A DNA stretch of 64,000 nucleotides from Austwickia sp. GTDB taxonomy: Bacteria > Actinomycetota > Actinomycetes > Actinomycetales > Dermatophilaceae. The DNA is taken from positions 496,001 through 560,000 of the forward strand of contig JADJTI010000004.1 in the NCBI GenBank assembly GCA_016711265.1, given 5' to 3'. Numbering within the stretch: position 1 is the stretch's first letter; every line of letters begins with the position of its first letter. Below, in pieces: positions 41,837 to 50,520 of this stretch. The position numbers and the translations under genes were made by a program. Under the pieces are notes generated by a model, which was not told where the DNA came from, made no database searches, and saw only the letters and a program-made list of their open reading frames with translations.

Positions 41837-42963
41837 GCTGTCGTCCTCCTGGGCCCAACCGTTGCCGTGGGGCGCGCCGTACGTGCGGTGCGGGCGACCA
41901 GGGTGTCGGCGATTCTTGACAGCGGAAGAACGTCGCACGGCAAACCGGCCGCGACCGCCGCGCCCGGCATGCCCCAGACCACCGACGTGGCCTCGTCCTG
42001 CACCACCAGTGACCCACCAGCACGGAGAATGTGTTCGGCACCCTTGGCGCCGTCACTTCCCATCCCCGTCATGATGACCGCCAAGGCACGATTGCCGAAC
42101 ACCTCTGCGACCGATCGGAACATCGGATCTACCGCGGGTCGGCAGTAGTTTTCCTGCGGCCCCTGATCCATCTGCGCGACCGGGCCGGTGCCCTTTTGCA
42201 CCACCCGCATGTGGTAGTCGCCTGGCGCAATGAGCACACGACCAACGGTGACCGCGTCGCCCGATTTGGCTTCGAGAACTTCCAATTTGCACTTGGCATT
42301 CAGACGCTGAGCAAACAACTGGGTGAAAACCGGGGGCATGTGCTGCGTCACGATGATCGGTACCGGGAAATTGCCGGGCAGAGCGGTCAGCATGGTCGTC
42401 AGCGCGTCCGGACCCCCGGTCGAGATGCCGATACAGACCAGGTCGACGCGTCCTTGTGGGCCAGGCTTGGTCGGCAACGGACCGCTGGGCGCAGCCTGAC
42501 CAGGAGCCGTGGCAAACGCGGGACGTGCTACCCGTGGCGGCTTGGGAGCACGGCCGGTCAGCGACTTGATCTTGGGGATCAGCTGACTGCGGACGGCTTC
42601 CATCGATTCCGAGACGCTGCCGACGTTGGCCGGCTTGGTCACATAATCGCTCGCCCCGCGCTCCAATGCGTCGAGCGTTGCACCGGCTCCTCGCTCGGTG
42701 AGCGTGGAGAACATGATGATCGGCAGCTTCTTGTTGGTCTTGCGTACTTCGACAAGAGTCTGCAGCCCGTCCATGATGGGCATCTCCACGTCGAGCGTCA
42801 GCACATCCGGACGCAGCGAGGGGATCTTGTCGAGGGCGTTCTTCCCGTTGACCGCGGTCCCGACGACCTCGATCTCCGGATCGGTCGACAGCACGTCGGA
42901 CACCAGGCGACGGATGACCACGCTGTCGTCGCACACCATCACTCGAATACGCGCACCGACCAT
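41833..42963 (-). CDS. cheB: Chemotaxis response regulator and methylesterase CheB
   Basis: 376 residues from ATG at 42963 (TGATG overlap with cheY). The receiver domain has the phospho-acceptor in LTLDVEMPIMDG (Asp58). After a Pro-rich linker the methylesterase has VCIGISTGGPDALTTML (nucleophile Ser), VTQHMPPVFTQLFAQRL (His) and VIMTGMGSDGAKGAEH (Asp). It removes methyl groups from receptors when phosphorylated by CheA. The last ~25 residues are Arg/Thr-rich and variable. Confidence 0.97.
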   Translation of the reverse strand: MVGARIRVMVCDDSVVIRRLVSDVLSTDPEIEVVGTAVNGKNALDKIPSLRPDVLTLDVEMPIMDGLQTLVEVRKTNKKLPIIMFSTLTERGAGATLDALERGASDYVTKPANVGSVSESMEAVRSQLIPKIKSLTGRAPKPPRVARPAFATAPGQAAPSGPLPTKPGPQGRVDLVCIGISTGGPDALTTMLTALPGNFPVPIIVTQHMPPVFTQLFAQRLNAKCKLEVLEAKSGDAVTVGRVLIAPGDYHMRVVQKGTGPVAQMDQGPQENYCRPAVDPMFRSVAEVFGNRALAVIMTGMGSDGAKGAEHILRAGGSLVVQDEATSVVWGMPGAAVAAGLPCDVLPLSRIADTLVARTARTARPTATVGPRRTTA

Positions 42964-43328
42964 CACAACAGCCCCAACATCGTGAGCTTGTCCTCGATGA
43001 CCTCGGACGTGAACGGCTTGATGACATACTCGTGAGCTCCGGCGGCCAGAGCTCGAACAATGTTCGACTGCTCGGCTTCCGTGGTCACCATCATCAGCGT
43101 CATGTTCCGCCAATCCCGGTTCTTGCGGACCTCGACAATGAACTCGAGGCCATTCATCACCGGCATGTTCCAGTCAATGAGGCAGACGTCGGGAAGCGGT
43201 CCGCGACGGCATGCCTCCAGGGCTTGGGCCCCGTCACCCACGGCCTCGACCTCGAAGCCGAGACCGTCCATCGTCCGGGTGAGAATCGTCCGCATCGCCC
43301 GTGAATCGTCGATCACCAGTGCACGCAT
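42963..43328 (-). CDS. cheY: Chemotaxis response regulator CheY
   Basis: 121 residues: ALVIDDSRAM (acidic pocket), CLIDWNMPVMNG (phospho-acceptor Asp52), MMVTTE (Thr of the switch) and HEYVIKPF (Lys). No output domain is present, so it is a stand-alone receiver, as expected for a motor-binding CheY. It lies between cheW1 and cheB on one transcript. A second CheY-like protein is encoded at 47964. Confidence 0.95.
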   Translation of the reverse strand: MRALVIDDSRAMRTILTRTMDGLGFEVEAVGDGAQALEACRRGPLPDVCLIDWNMPVMNGLEFIVEVRKNRDWRNMTLMMVTTEAEQSNIVRALAAGAHEYVIKPFTSEVIEDKLTMLGLL

Positions 43329-43363
43329 TGTGTTCCTCAGTTGGGTTGCTCGTACGGCGAGTG

Positions 43364-43801
43364 GATCAGGCGGCGCTCTCGACGGCGACGGCCTTGTCGG
43401 TGTCCAACACCAACATCAAGTCATGGTCCAATTTGCACACCTTGGTCACCAGCTCCCGCACCCTCGCAGGAACCGTCGACGGCGGCACCTCGAACCGATC
43501 CAGATCGGGCTCCAACACATCACCGATCTCGTCGACCAACAGACTCGTGGCACCCTCGGAAGTCCGGACCACCACATTCGTGGCCAGCACCGACTCCTCC
43601 CGCGCGGGAAGACCCATCTGCGCACGCAGATCGACGGTTATCACGATCTGACCACGCAGATTGATCAAACCGCGGATCTGATGCGCAGCCAACGGGACCT
43701 TCGTCAAATCCTGCTGCCGCAACACCTCTTGCACGGTCTCCACGGGCACCCCAAACAAGTGCCCACCCAACCTGAAAGTGCAGTACTGGTTCGCCATGAC
43801 G
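43364..43801. repeat. Direct repeat, copy 1 (cheW1)
   Basis: 438 bp repeated at 44091-44528 in the same orientation, 727 bp away. Only two bases differ and both are silent. The repeat covers a whole cheW gene with a few bases on each side. Confidence 0.95.
43366..43797 (-). CDS. cheW: Chemotaxis coupling protein CheW, copy 1
   Basis: 143 residues: FRLGGHLFGVPVETVQEVLR, then LINLRGQIVITVDLRAQMGL and the second barrel (NVVVRTSEGATSLLVDEIGD, VPARVRELVTKVCKLDHDLM). CheW bridges receptors and CheA. The protein is identical to copy 2 at 44093. It begins the cheW-cheY-cheB-cheR unit; the 295 bp before it holds a weak sigma-28-like site. Confidence 0.97.
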   Translation of the reverse strand: MANQYCTFRLGGHLFGVPVETVQEVLRQQDLTKVPLAAHQIRGLINLRGQIVITVDLRAQMGLPAREESVLATNVVVRTSEGATSLLVDEIGDVLEPDLDRFEVPPSTVPARVRELVTKVCKLDHDLMLVLDTDKAVAVESAA

Positions 43802-43937
43802 GCCTTTTCTTACGAACGGATCTGGATCCTGGGTCGCACGCCTGACGTGCAGTGATCCCAGCAAGGCAGGTCCCGACTAGGCTTCGCCATCCGAGTCTCG
43901 GAGGGGGCGCGGACTTCGCGGGTCTTTCTCACCTGAC

Positions 43938-43965
43938 TCATCGGCGAACGCCCACACAAGTCAAG
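43938..43965 (-). promoter_or_regulatory. Weak sigma-28-like site before cheW1
   Basis: GCCGATGA (43945-43938) has CTTG rather than CTCA 16 bp before it (43965-43962). The -10 part equals that of cheX, but the -35 part differs at two positions, so it is only a candidate. It is about 140 nt before the start. Confidence 0.3.
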
Positions 43966-44042
43966 TCTTCTGACCGTCCGGTCGCCTGCGACGCCGGGAG
44001 AGTGACCGTGGCACAGCAGAATTGCTCGCCGGCGACACCAGA

Positions 44043-44072
44043 AGGCCCACCCGATCACCACCGGGTGGGCCT
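44043..44072 (-). terminator. Perfect 11 bp hairpin after cheW2, probable terminator
   Basis: AGGCCCACCCG (44043-44053) and CGGGTGGGCCT (44062-44072) pair perfectly around an 8 nt loop. It lies 21 bp past the stop of cheW2 and likely ends the cheA-cheW2 transcript, leaving cheW1-cheR as a separate unit. Confidence 0.7.
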
Positions 44073-44090
44073 CCTGCCATGAAGCTGTTC

Positions 44091-44528
44091 GATCAGGCGG
44101 CGCTCTCGACGGCGACGGCCTTGTCGGTGTCCAACACCAACATCAAGTCATGGTCCAATTTGCACACCTTGGTCACCAGCTCCCGCACCCTCGCAGGAAC
44201 CGTCGACGGCGGCACCTCGAACCGATCCAGATCGGGCTCCAACACATCACCGATCTCGTCGACCAACAGACTCGTGGCGCCCTCGGAAGTCCGGACCACC
44301 ACATTCGTGGCCAGCACCGACTCCTCCCGCGCGGGAAGACCCATCTGCGCACGCAGATCGACGGTGATCACGATCTGACCACGCAGATTGATCAAACCGC
44401 GGATCTGATGCGCAGCCAACGGGACCTTCGTCAAATCCTGCTGCCGCAACACCTCTTGCACGGTCTCCACGGGCACCCCAAACAAGTGCCCACCCAACCT
44501 GAAAGTGCAGTACTGGTTCGCCATGACG
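44091..44528. repeat. Direct repeat, copy 2 (cheW2)
   Basis: 438 bp copy of 43364-43801 with two base differences, one in a glycine/valine codon region near 44370 and one near 44279. Confidence 0.95.
44093..44524 (-). CDS. cheW: Chemotaxis coupling protein CheW, copy 2
   Basis: 143 residues, identical to copy 1. It starts at 44524, five bases after the cheA stop, so it is translated from the cheA transcript and ends just before a strong hairpin. Having CheW in both units would keep its level tied to CheA and to CheY/CheB/CheR. Which copy is ancestral cannot be told. Confidence 0.96.
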   Translation of the reverse strand: MANQYCTFRLGGHLFGVPVETVQEVLRQQDLTKVPLAAHQIRGLINLRGQIVITVDLRAQMGLPAREESVLATNVVVRTSEGATSLLVDEIGDVLEPDLDRFEVPPSTVPARVRELVTKVCKLDHDLMLVLDTDKAVAVESAA

Positions 44529-44529
44529 A

Positions 44530-46977
44530 TCAGGCCTCCGTACCGGCGTACGCCCCGCTGTAGCTCTCGGCGATGTAGCTTTCCAGTTCCGGCGGCAGCA
44601 TTCCCTGGAGCGCCTGGTCGATGTTCAGGAGCTCGGTGACATGTTCGTTGACCACGGCGGAGCCGAGGTTGCCGCCGGTGTCCAGGTGAGTACGGATCGA
44701 CAGCTCGTCCTCGACGATGTCGAGCACCTGTGACACCACGAAACCGAACAGCTGGCCGCGATGCTGGCACACCACCACCTGCAGTGCGCCGACCTCCTCT
44801 TCCATGTATCCTCCATAGTCGTCGGCCAGCCGTAGCAGCGGCAGGATGACGCCCCGGTACTGGACCACCTGGTTGGAACCCACGGTCTCGACCCGAGACA
44901 TGGGGAACTCCTCCAGCCGTTCCACGACATTGAGCGGGAGCGCCGCGCGACGCCCGTTCCCGAGCTTGACGACGAGCAGGGACGTGGAGTCTGACGACGA
45001 CTTGCGGGCGGCCTCTTCCGCCGCACGCTTGGCCGCCTCGCCGCTGTCGTTGATCATGCCCGCTCGCGCCGCCAGGGAATTGGCATCCAAGATGAGCGCC
45101 ACGCGACCGTCTCCCATCAAGGTGGCGCCGGCGTACAGATTGATCCCTCGCAGCTGCTTACCCAGCGGCTTGACGACGATCTCTTCGGTGTCCTCGATGT
45201 CATCCACCACGAGGCCGAACTGCCTCTGGTCGGCGCGGAGGACCGCGATGAAGGTGGTGTCATGGTCGACCTGCTCCACCTCGATCTGTTCTCGAAGGTC
45301 GACCAGGGGGAGCAACGCACCACGCAACCGGTAGACCGGCGTTCCCTGAATGTTCTCCAGGCGCTCAGCGGCCTGTTCTCGATCCAGGCGCACCAGTTCC
45401 AGGAGGTTGACTTGCGGGATCGCGAACATGTTGTCCTGCCCGCGTACCAGCAGCGCCGGGATGATCGCCAGCGTCAGCGGGATCTTGATGCGGACCGTGC
45501 TGCCTTCACCGACCACACTGCTGATGTCGATAACGCCACCGATCTTCTCGATGTTCGTCTTGACCACGTCCATGCCAACGCCTCGGCCTGACACATTGGT
45601 GACGGCCTTGGCGGTGGAAAAGCCCGCGCGGAAGATCAGGTGGATCGCGTCGCGATCCGACATCCGCTCCGCCTCTTCACGAGACAGAAGTTGCCGTTCG
45701 ACGGCTTTGTCACGCAGCTTGTCCGGGTCGATGCCGGCACCGTCGTCGATGATCTCGATGTTGACCTGACCGCCCTCATGGAAGGCACGCAACAACAGGG
45801 TTCCCTGCTCGGGCTTTCCCTTGGCGGCGCGCTCCTGCGGGGTCTCGATCCCGTGGTCGCACGAATTGCGGACCAGGTGGGTCAGCGGGTCCTTGATCGC
45901 TTCCAGGATGGTCTTGTCGAGCTCGGTCTCCTTGCCCTCCATGACCACGCGGATCTGCTTGTCCATGGTGTTCGACAGGTCACGCACAACGCGGGGAATC
46001 TTGCTCCACACGTTGTCGATGGGCTGCATGCGGGTCTTCATAACCCCTTCTTGCAGCTCGCCGGCCACCAAGTTCAGGCGGTGCATGCTGCGCATGAGCT
46101 CTTGATCCTGGCGCGCCGCGGCACGCTGGAGGAGCTGGTTCCGCGTCAACACGAGCTCACCGACCAGGTTCATCAACGTGTCCAGAAGGTCCACGTCGAC
46201 CCGGATGCTGCTGTCGGCCACCGAGCGTCGCGGCTCACCGCCGTCTTTGCCACCATCCTTGCCGCCACCGAAGCTTGCCTTGGGAGCGTCCTCCGGGACG
46301 GTCCGCGCACCGGCCTGGACCGCAGTTGTCTGGGCAGCAGCCGCAGCGTGCGCTGCGGCCGTGGGTTCGGTCGGAACGACCACCGGGGCGCTCTGCGCTG
46401 CAGCCGGTGCGTCAACCACCACCGCAACAGAGGTGTCGGCGACGGTGATCGTGGAACCACCCTGGTGGGCAACGGTCGTCTGCGCGGCTGCGGCGACCGG
46501 CACCGCGTCGACTTCCGCGGACTCAGTGCGGGACTCCTGGACCACCGGGGCGTCCTCCTCCTGCGAGGTGGCCAGCAGGTCGGCCTCGACCTTGCCCTCA
46601 AGCATGGCGTGCAGACGCGACAGGAGGCCTTCGTACCGCTCATCCCCCTCGCCGCCCTGCTGCTCGATGTTGCCCAACAGGACCCTGATCGCGTCCACCA
46701 TCTCCAACAGGACCGTCGCCATGTGGGGATTGATCACCATTTCGCCGTCGCGCAGCTTCGACAGCAGGCTCTCCCCCGCGTGCGCCACCTTCTCCAGAGT
46801 GTGCAAGGCCAAGAACCCGCTGGTGCCCTTGATGGTGTGCAACGTGCGGAAGATGCTGGAGAGCAGCTCCCGTGACTCGGGGTCTCGTTCGAGGGCCAGG
46901 AGGTCCTGGTCCAATTGGTCCAGGTTCTCGTGGCTTTCGACCAGGAACTCCTGGACGATCTCTTCCATGCCTTCCAT
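44530..46977 (-). CDS. cheA: Chemotaxis sensor kinase CheA
   Basis: 815 residues from ATG at 46977, with GGAGGAGC upstream. The HPt domain has the phospho-histidine His47 in HTIKGTSGF. A ~120-residue Ala/Thr/Val linker replaces the usual CheY-binding domain or contains a degenerate one. The dimer helices (VDVDLLDTLMNLVGELVLTR) precede the ATPase: HLVRNSCDHGIE (N box), DDGAGIDP (G1), and SGRGVGMDVVKTNIEKIGG (G2). Two CheW-like domains follow (PQVNLLELVRLDREQAAERL and LPLNVVERLEEFPMSRVETV); one is usual. It is cytoplasmic, with receptors and CheW. Confidence 0.96.
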   Translation of the reverse strand: MEGMEEIVQEFLVESHENLDQLDQDLLALERDPESRELLSSIFRTLHTIKGTSGFLALHTLEKVAHAGESLLSKLRDGEMVINPHMATVLLEMVDAIRVLLGNIEQQGGEGDERYEGLLSRLHAMLEGKVEADLLATSQEEDAPVVQESRTESAEVDAVPVAAAAQTTVAHQGGSTITVADTSVAVVVDAPAAAQSAPVVVPTEPTAAAHAAAAAQTTAVQAGARTVPEDAPKASFGGGKDGGKDGGEPRRSVADSSIRVDVDLLDTLMNLVGELVLTRNQLLQRAAARQDQELMRSMHRLNLVAGELQEGVMKTRMQPIDNVWSKIPRVVRDLSNTMDKQIRVVMEGKETELDKTILEAIKDPLTHLVRNSCDHGIETPQERAAKGKPEQGTLLLRAFHEGGQVNIEIIDDGAGIDPDKLRDKAVERQLLSREEAERMSDRDAIHLIFRAGFSTAKAVTNVSGRGVGMDVVKTNIEKIGGVIDISSVVGEGSTVRIKIPLTLAIIPALLVRGQDNMFAIPQVNLLELVRLDREQAAERLENIQGTPVYRLRGALLPLVDLREQIEVEQVDHDTTFIAVLRADQRQFGLVVDDIEDTEEIVVKPLGKQLRGINLYAGATLMGDGRVALILDANSLAARAGMINDSGEAAKRAAEEAARKSSSDSTSLLVVKLGNGRRAALPLNVVERLEEFPMSRVETVGSNQVVQYRGVILPLLRLADDYGGYMEEEVGALQVVVCQHRGQLFGFVVSQVLDIVEDELSIRTHLDTGGNLGSAVVNEHVTELLNIDQALQGMLPPELESYIAESYSGAYAGTEA

Positions 46978-47013
46978 CGGCAAGCTCCTCCGCACAATAG
47001 GGGTTCGGGCCAC

Positions 47014-47041
47014 CAATCGGCTCGGCCGCCTCCGACTTGAG
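47014..47041 (-). promoter_or_regulatory. Sigma-28-like promoter of cheA-cheW2
   Basis: CTCA (47041-47038) and GCCGATTG (47021-47014) are 16 bp apart on the minus strand, 36 nt before the cheA start. Confidence 0.6.
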
Positions 47042-47280
47042 CTGTGCAGCATTCCCCTCCCTCTCCGGCAACGGCGCTAGGGGCCCTGACGTCCAGCGAG
47101 ATTCGCTGACCGGTCCGGCCGGAGGCGGCGATCGGGGAGTCGGTCCATGCTCCGCGCGGGCGGCCCTCGCGCGCGAACCTCTTCGAGAGTGTGGAGCGCC
47201 GGCCACGCCCAGGCTTCAGTTACGTCACGATTCGCCGGCCACCACGCTGCCCAGAGAGGTGGCCTGACCTGCACAGAGCC
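47042..47280. other. Divergent cheA-cheX intergenic core
   Basis: The gap between the two divergent units is 447 bp (46978-47424). Apart from a promoter-like site at each end nothing gene-like is seen; the middle ~240 bp is GC-rich without repeats or obvious small frames. It may bind a regulator. Confidence 0.5.
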
Positions 47281-47308
47281 CTCAGATCGCCCACGACACA
47301 GCCGATGA
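47281..47308 (+). promoter_or_regulatory. Sigma-28-like promoter of cheX unit
   Basis: CTCA (47281-47284) and GCCGATGA (47301-47308) are 16 bp apart on the plus strand, 116 nt before cheX. The opposite promoter drives cheA, so the two units are coordinately controlled. Confidence 0.6.
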
Positions 47309-47424
47309 GAAGGCAACCCTTCCAAGGCGGGGGCAGTCTGGCGCAGTATCCTTCCGGCGGAAGGAAACTCACGTCGGCAGGCCGATCGCCACCGATCCTC
47401 AAGGACCACCCGTTAGGACCGAGC

Positions 47425-47874
47425 ATGCATTTGTCGAGCGAAGACGTGGCCCAGATTGTCACCGAAGTGTGGACGTCCATGCTCGGTCTGGAGGCAGAGC
47501 GACTGGAGAGCCCGGGCAAGATCGAGGGCAAGGCCATCGCCGGGTCCGTCGGCGTCAGTGGCGGGATGGAGGCCCAGATCTCGCTCGAGATGTCCGAAGA
47601 AGCGGCGATGAAATTCGCGGGTCTGATGTTCGGTCTGGAACCCGATGCCGTCAGCGACGACGATGTCGCCGACTCCGTCGGCGAGCTCACCAACATGGTG
47701 GGTGGGAACATCAAGAGCCTGATCGCCGATTCGGGCATGCTCTCCTTGCCGGTGGTCGCTCAGGGCCGGGTCCCCACGCTTCGAGTTGTTGGCGGCCAAG
47801 TCCTCCTGCAGGACACCTACCTTGCCGATGGGAACTTGATTCTGGTTACCGTATGGAATCGCCAGAACTCTTGA
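47425..47874 (+). CDS. cheX: CheX-type CheY-P phosphatase
   Basis: 149 residues from ATG at 47425. SGGMEAQISLEMSEEAAMKF and ADSVGELTNMVGGNIKSLIA show the D/E-x2-N-x-x-G-N core of the CheC/CheX family (active Glu and Asn in ELTNMVGGN). The enzyme removes phosphate from CheY. The neighbouring cheY2 is its likely target. Confidence 0.92.
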   Translation: MHLSSEDVAQIVTEVWTSMLGLEAERLESPGKIEGKAIAGSVGVSGGMEAQISLEMSEEAAMKFAGLMFGLEPDAVSDDDVADSVGELTNMVGGNIKSLIADSGMLSLPVVAQGRVPTLRVVGGQVLLQDTYLADGNLILVTVWNRQNS

Positions 47875-47963
47875 TGAGGACCGTCTAACAAAGACGTTCG
47901 ACCTTGGCGAGCTCTCGCCCCTCATCCCTCCAAAGATCTCAAGACATAGAGAGTGAGTTTCCT

Positions 47964-48326
47964 GTGAAGGTCGTAGTCGCAGACGACAGCCGCGCTATGC
48001 GCATGATTGTCATTCGCACCCTGCGCCAGGCTGGGTACGACGGCGCGGACATCACCGAGTGTGAGAACGGTGCGGAAGGGCTGACTCAGGTCAACGCGAT
48101 CAAGCCCGATCTCGTGCTCTCCGACTGGAACATGCCGGAGATGAACGGCATCGAATTCCTGCAGGCCCTGCGCGCAGCCGGCAACCAGGTCCCGTTCGGC
48201 TTCGTCACCTCGGAGGGCTCGGATGCGATGCGGAGTCAGGCGTCCGAGTCCGGCGCCTTGTTCCTCATCGCCAAGCCCTTCACCGCTGACATGTTCGCCG
48301 AGGCCCTCAAGCCTGTTCTCGGGTGA
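47964..48326 (+). CDS. cheY: CheY-like response regulator, second copy
   Basis: 120 residues from GTG at 47964. VVVADDSRAMRMI, LSDWNMPEMNGIEF (phospho-acceptor Asp54), GFVTSEGSDAM and FLIAKPF form a complete receiver with Lys-Pro-Phe. The 89 bp to cheX and close packing with the next gene suggest one operon. It lacks an output domain. It could serve as a phosphate sink or an alternative motor input to the cheY at 42963. Confidence 0.93.
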   Translation: MKVVVADDSRAMRMIVIRTLRQAGYDGADITECENGAEGLTQVNAIKPDLVLSDWNMPEMNGIEFLQALRAAGNQVPFGFVTSEGSDAMRSQASESGALFLIAKPFTADMFAEALKPVLG

Positions 48327-48329
48327 TGA

Positions 48330-48818
48330 GTGATGCCGTCCATCCCTGATCCGAAGCCAATCAAGGACTTATTTCAAGACCTTCTGGGGCGTACGGTCAC
48401 GATCTCTCCGATGGACGAGCCGGTGGTTCCGACCGCACGTCGGGCGTGCTGCGTCGGGGCCTACGTCGACGCGAACGCGGACATCAAGGCGTTGGTCGCC
48501 GCCGACCTGCACCTGGCGGCCCGTGCTGGTGCAGCCCTGGGCTTGGTCCCACCGACCGGCGCCGACACGGCGATCGAGAATCGGGAGTTGCCGGCAGCGC
48601 TGTACGACAACTTCTTCGAGGTCATGAACATCTTCTCGTCGCTGTTCAACACCGGCGACCCGAACGAACACCTCAAACTCAGTATCGTCTATCAACCGGG
48701 CACCGTGATCCCCACCAACGCTGCCATGCAGCTGCGGGGTCTCGGGAAACGAGCGGACTTCCACCTGGACATCGACGGCTACGGCCGTGGCGCCCTCGGG
48801 GTCGTCGTCCCGCTGTGA
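48330..48818 (+). CDS. CheX-like protein of unknown function
   Basis: 162 residues from GTG at 48330, 3 bp after cheY2 (an ATG lies one codon later). The end (GKRADFHLDIDGYGRGALGV) and LYDNFFEVMNIFSSLFN resemble CheC/CheX-fold helices and strands, with Glu-Val-Met-Asn in the place where the phosphatase motif would lie. The N-terminal half (DLFQDLLGRTVTISPMDEPV) is not recognised. It may be an atypical CheY-P phosphatase or a scaffold. It ends just before a very strong terminator. Confidence 0.55.
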   Translation: MMPSIPDPKPIKDLFQDLLGRTVTISPMDEPVVPTARRACCVGAYVDANADIKALVAADLHLAARAGAALGLVPPTGADTAIENRELPAALYDNFFEVMNIFSSLFNTGDPNEHLKLSIVYQPGTVIPTNAAMQLRGLGKRADFHLDIDGYGRGALGVVVPL

Positions 48819-48841
48819 CGCCCATCGAGTAGTCAGCTCAC

Positions 48842-48878
48842 GACAGCGGCCCGCTCCCTCCCGGAGCGGGCCGCTGTC
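48842..48878. terminator. 16 bp perfect hairpin, bidirectional terminator
   Basis: GACAGCGGCCCGCTCC pairs exactly with GGAGCGGGCCGCTGTC around a 5 nt loop. It sits in the 83 bp gap between the convergent cheX-like gene and the lyase pseudogene, so it can end both. Confidence 0.85.
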
Positions 48879-48901
48879 ACTCGAGCAGGCGATGCCGACG
48901 C

Positions 48902-50349
48902 TTACAGGCTGTCCCCGAAGTCCCTGCGGAACGCCGCGACCAGTTCATCCTGCCAGCCCCCCTGGGGGACGAGGCGTCCATAGAAGAACCGGAGAACCTC
49001 CGGCTCCTCCTCGAACCGTAGGCCACCCACCAGCCGCCGATTCTCGTACAGCCAACTGATCCGATCGACGGCGTACTGCACCTGAGAAAGGGTGAACACG
49101 CGGCGGGGCATGGCAAGCCGGAGCAGCTCCATCTCCGCGAGCCTCTCACTCCCGTCGGGTTCACGCTGCTCCGACATGGTCCCGCGTTCCATTCCGCGGA
49201 TCCCTCCGGCCAGATACGCGGCGGCTGCCAAGGCACCCGCCGGGTATTCCTCCTGCGGCACGTGGTCCAAGAACCTCATCGCATCCACGTGACAACCGAG
49301 TCCACCGGCGGGAGTGATCACCGGTACTCCGCGACGATCGAGTTCGTTCACCATGTATTCGATGAACTGAGGGCCCTGGCTGATCATGTCCTCGTCCATG
49401 GTCTCTTCGAGACCGACGGTGATCGCCTCCATCTCGCGCACCGACATCCCGCCGTACGTCAAGAAGCCCTCGTAGAGCGGGATCATGCCCCGGAGGCGGT
49501 CATAGAGGCCACGCTCCCGAAGGAGCATCCCGCCACCGCGGGCACAGCCGAGCTTGCGCGCCGAGAAGTAGATGACGTCACACAGGTCGGACAGTGCGCG
49601 GGTGATCTCGCGAATGGACATGTCCGCGCAGGCCTGCTCACGAACCTTGATGAAATGCAGGTTGTCGGCCAAGAGGCTCGCGTCGAGCACCAGCATCAAA
49701 CCGTGGCGATCGCACACCGCACGGACCTCGCGCAGGTTGGCCAATGAGAAGGGCTGACCACCGATGAGGTTGGTTCCGGCTTCCATGCGCACGAACGGGA
49801 TGCGCGCCGCGCCGACGTGGCCGACCAGGTCTTCCAGTCGTCTGACGTCCATGTTGCCCTTGAACGGCTCGGTGCTGGACACCTGCAGGCCAGCGTCGGT
49901 GAACAGCTCTTCGATGCGGCCGCCGTTGAGGACAATGTGCGCCTTGGTGGTGGTGAAGTGGTAGTTCATCGGCACCACGTCGCCGTCGCTGACCAACACC
50001 TGGGAAAAGATGTTCTCGCACGCCCGCCCTGGTGAGCCGGCAGGAAATAGTCCATTCCGAACAGGTCGCGCAGCACTGCTTCCATCCGGGTGTACGTCGC
50101 GCTGCCGGCGTAGGCATCGTCGGCGATCATCATCGCTGCCTGCTGCCGATCGCTCATGGCGTTGACGCCGCTGTCCGTGAGCATGTCGAGGAAGACATCA
50201 GCGTTGTTCAGCAGGAAGGTGTTGTTGCCCGCGGCGGTGATGCGATCCAGCCGGTCTTCGACCGGCAGCAGAGTCAACTTCTGGACGATGCGCACTTTGT
50301 GCATCTCCAGTGGTACATGTTCGCCGCTGTGGAAAGCCACGTTCGCCAT
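48902..50349 (-). pseudogene. Tryptophanase/tyrosine phenol-lyase family protein with a frameshift
   Basis: Two frames cover one protein of ~482 residues. The first (ATG 50349) reads LTDSGVNAMSDRQQAAMMIA then DYFLPAHQG; the second resumes ACENIFSQVLVSDGDVVPMN, VRMEAGTNLIGGQPFSLANL, a PLP-lysine region (YFSARKLGCARGGGMLL) and IPLYEGFLTYGGMSVREMEA, colinear with beta-eliminating lyases. They join at ~50021-50029 only if one base is added. The residues after the PLP lysine differ from usual tryptophanases. It lies after flgL on the same strand. Either the gene is dead or one base was missed. Confidence 0.85.
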
Positions 50350-50490
50350 GCCGGCTCCGTCGGTGGTCGAAGGGAAAGGATCGGTCTCGACCCTAGCCCC
50401 CGGACCCCGGGCAGCGATTGAGCAACGAGCGTGCTGTAGCGCACGTTTCAGCGTCGACTGTTCAGCCGCCGACGCCACGATCGGCGATCA

Positions 50491-50507
50491 GTGGACATCT
50501 TGTCCAC
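50491..50507. promoter_or_regulatory. Palindrome GTGGACA-N3-TGTCCAC
   Basis: A perfect 7 bp inverted repeat with a 3 bp centre, 14 bp after the flgL stop and ~140 bp before the lyase start. It could be an operator of the lyase gene or a weak terminator of the flgKL unit. Confidence 0.4.
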
Positions 50508-50520
50508 ATCAAGGGACACG

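Noticed and set aside
43810..44061. A minus-strand frame between the two cheW genes
   Set aside because: It spans the terminator hairpin and the candidate promoter and has no recognisable fold.
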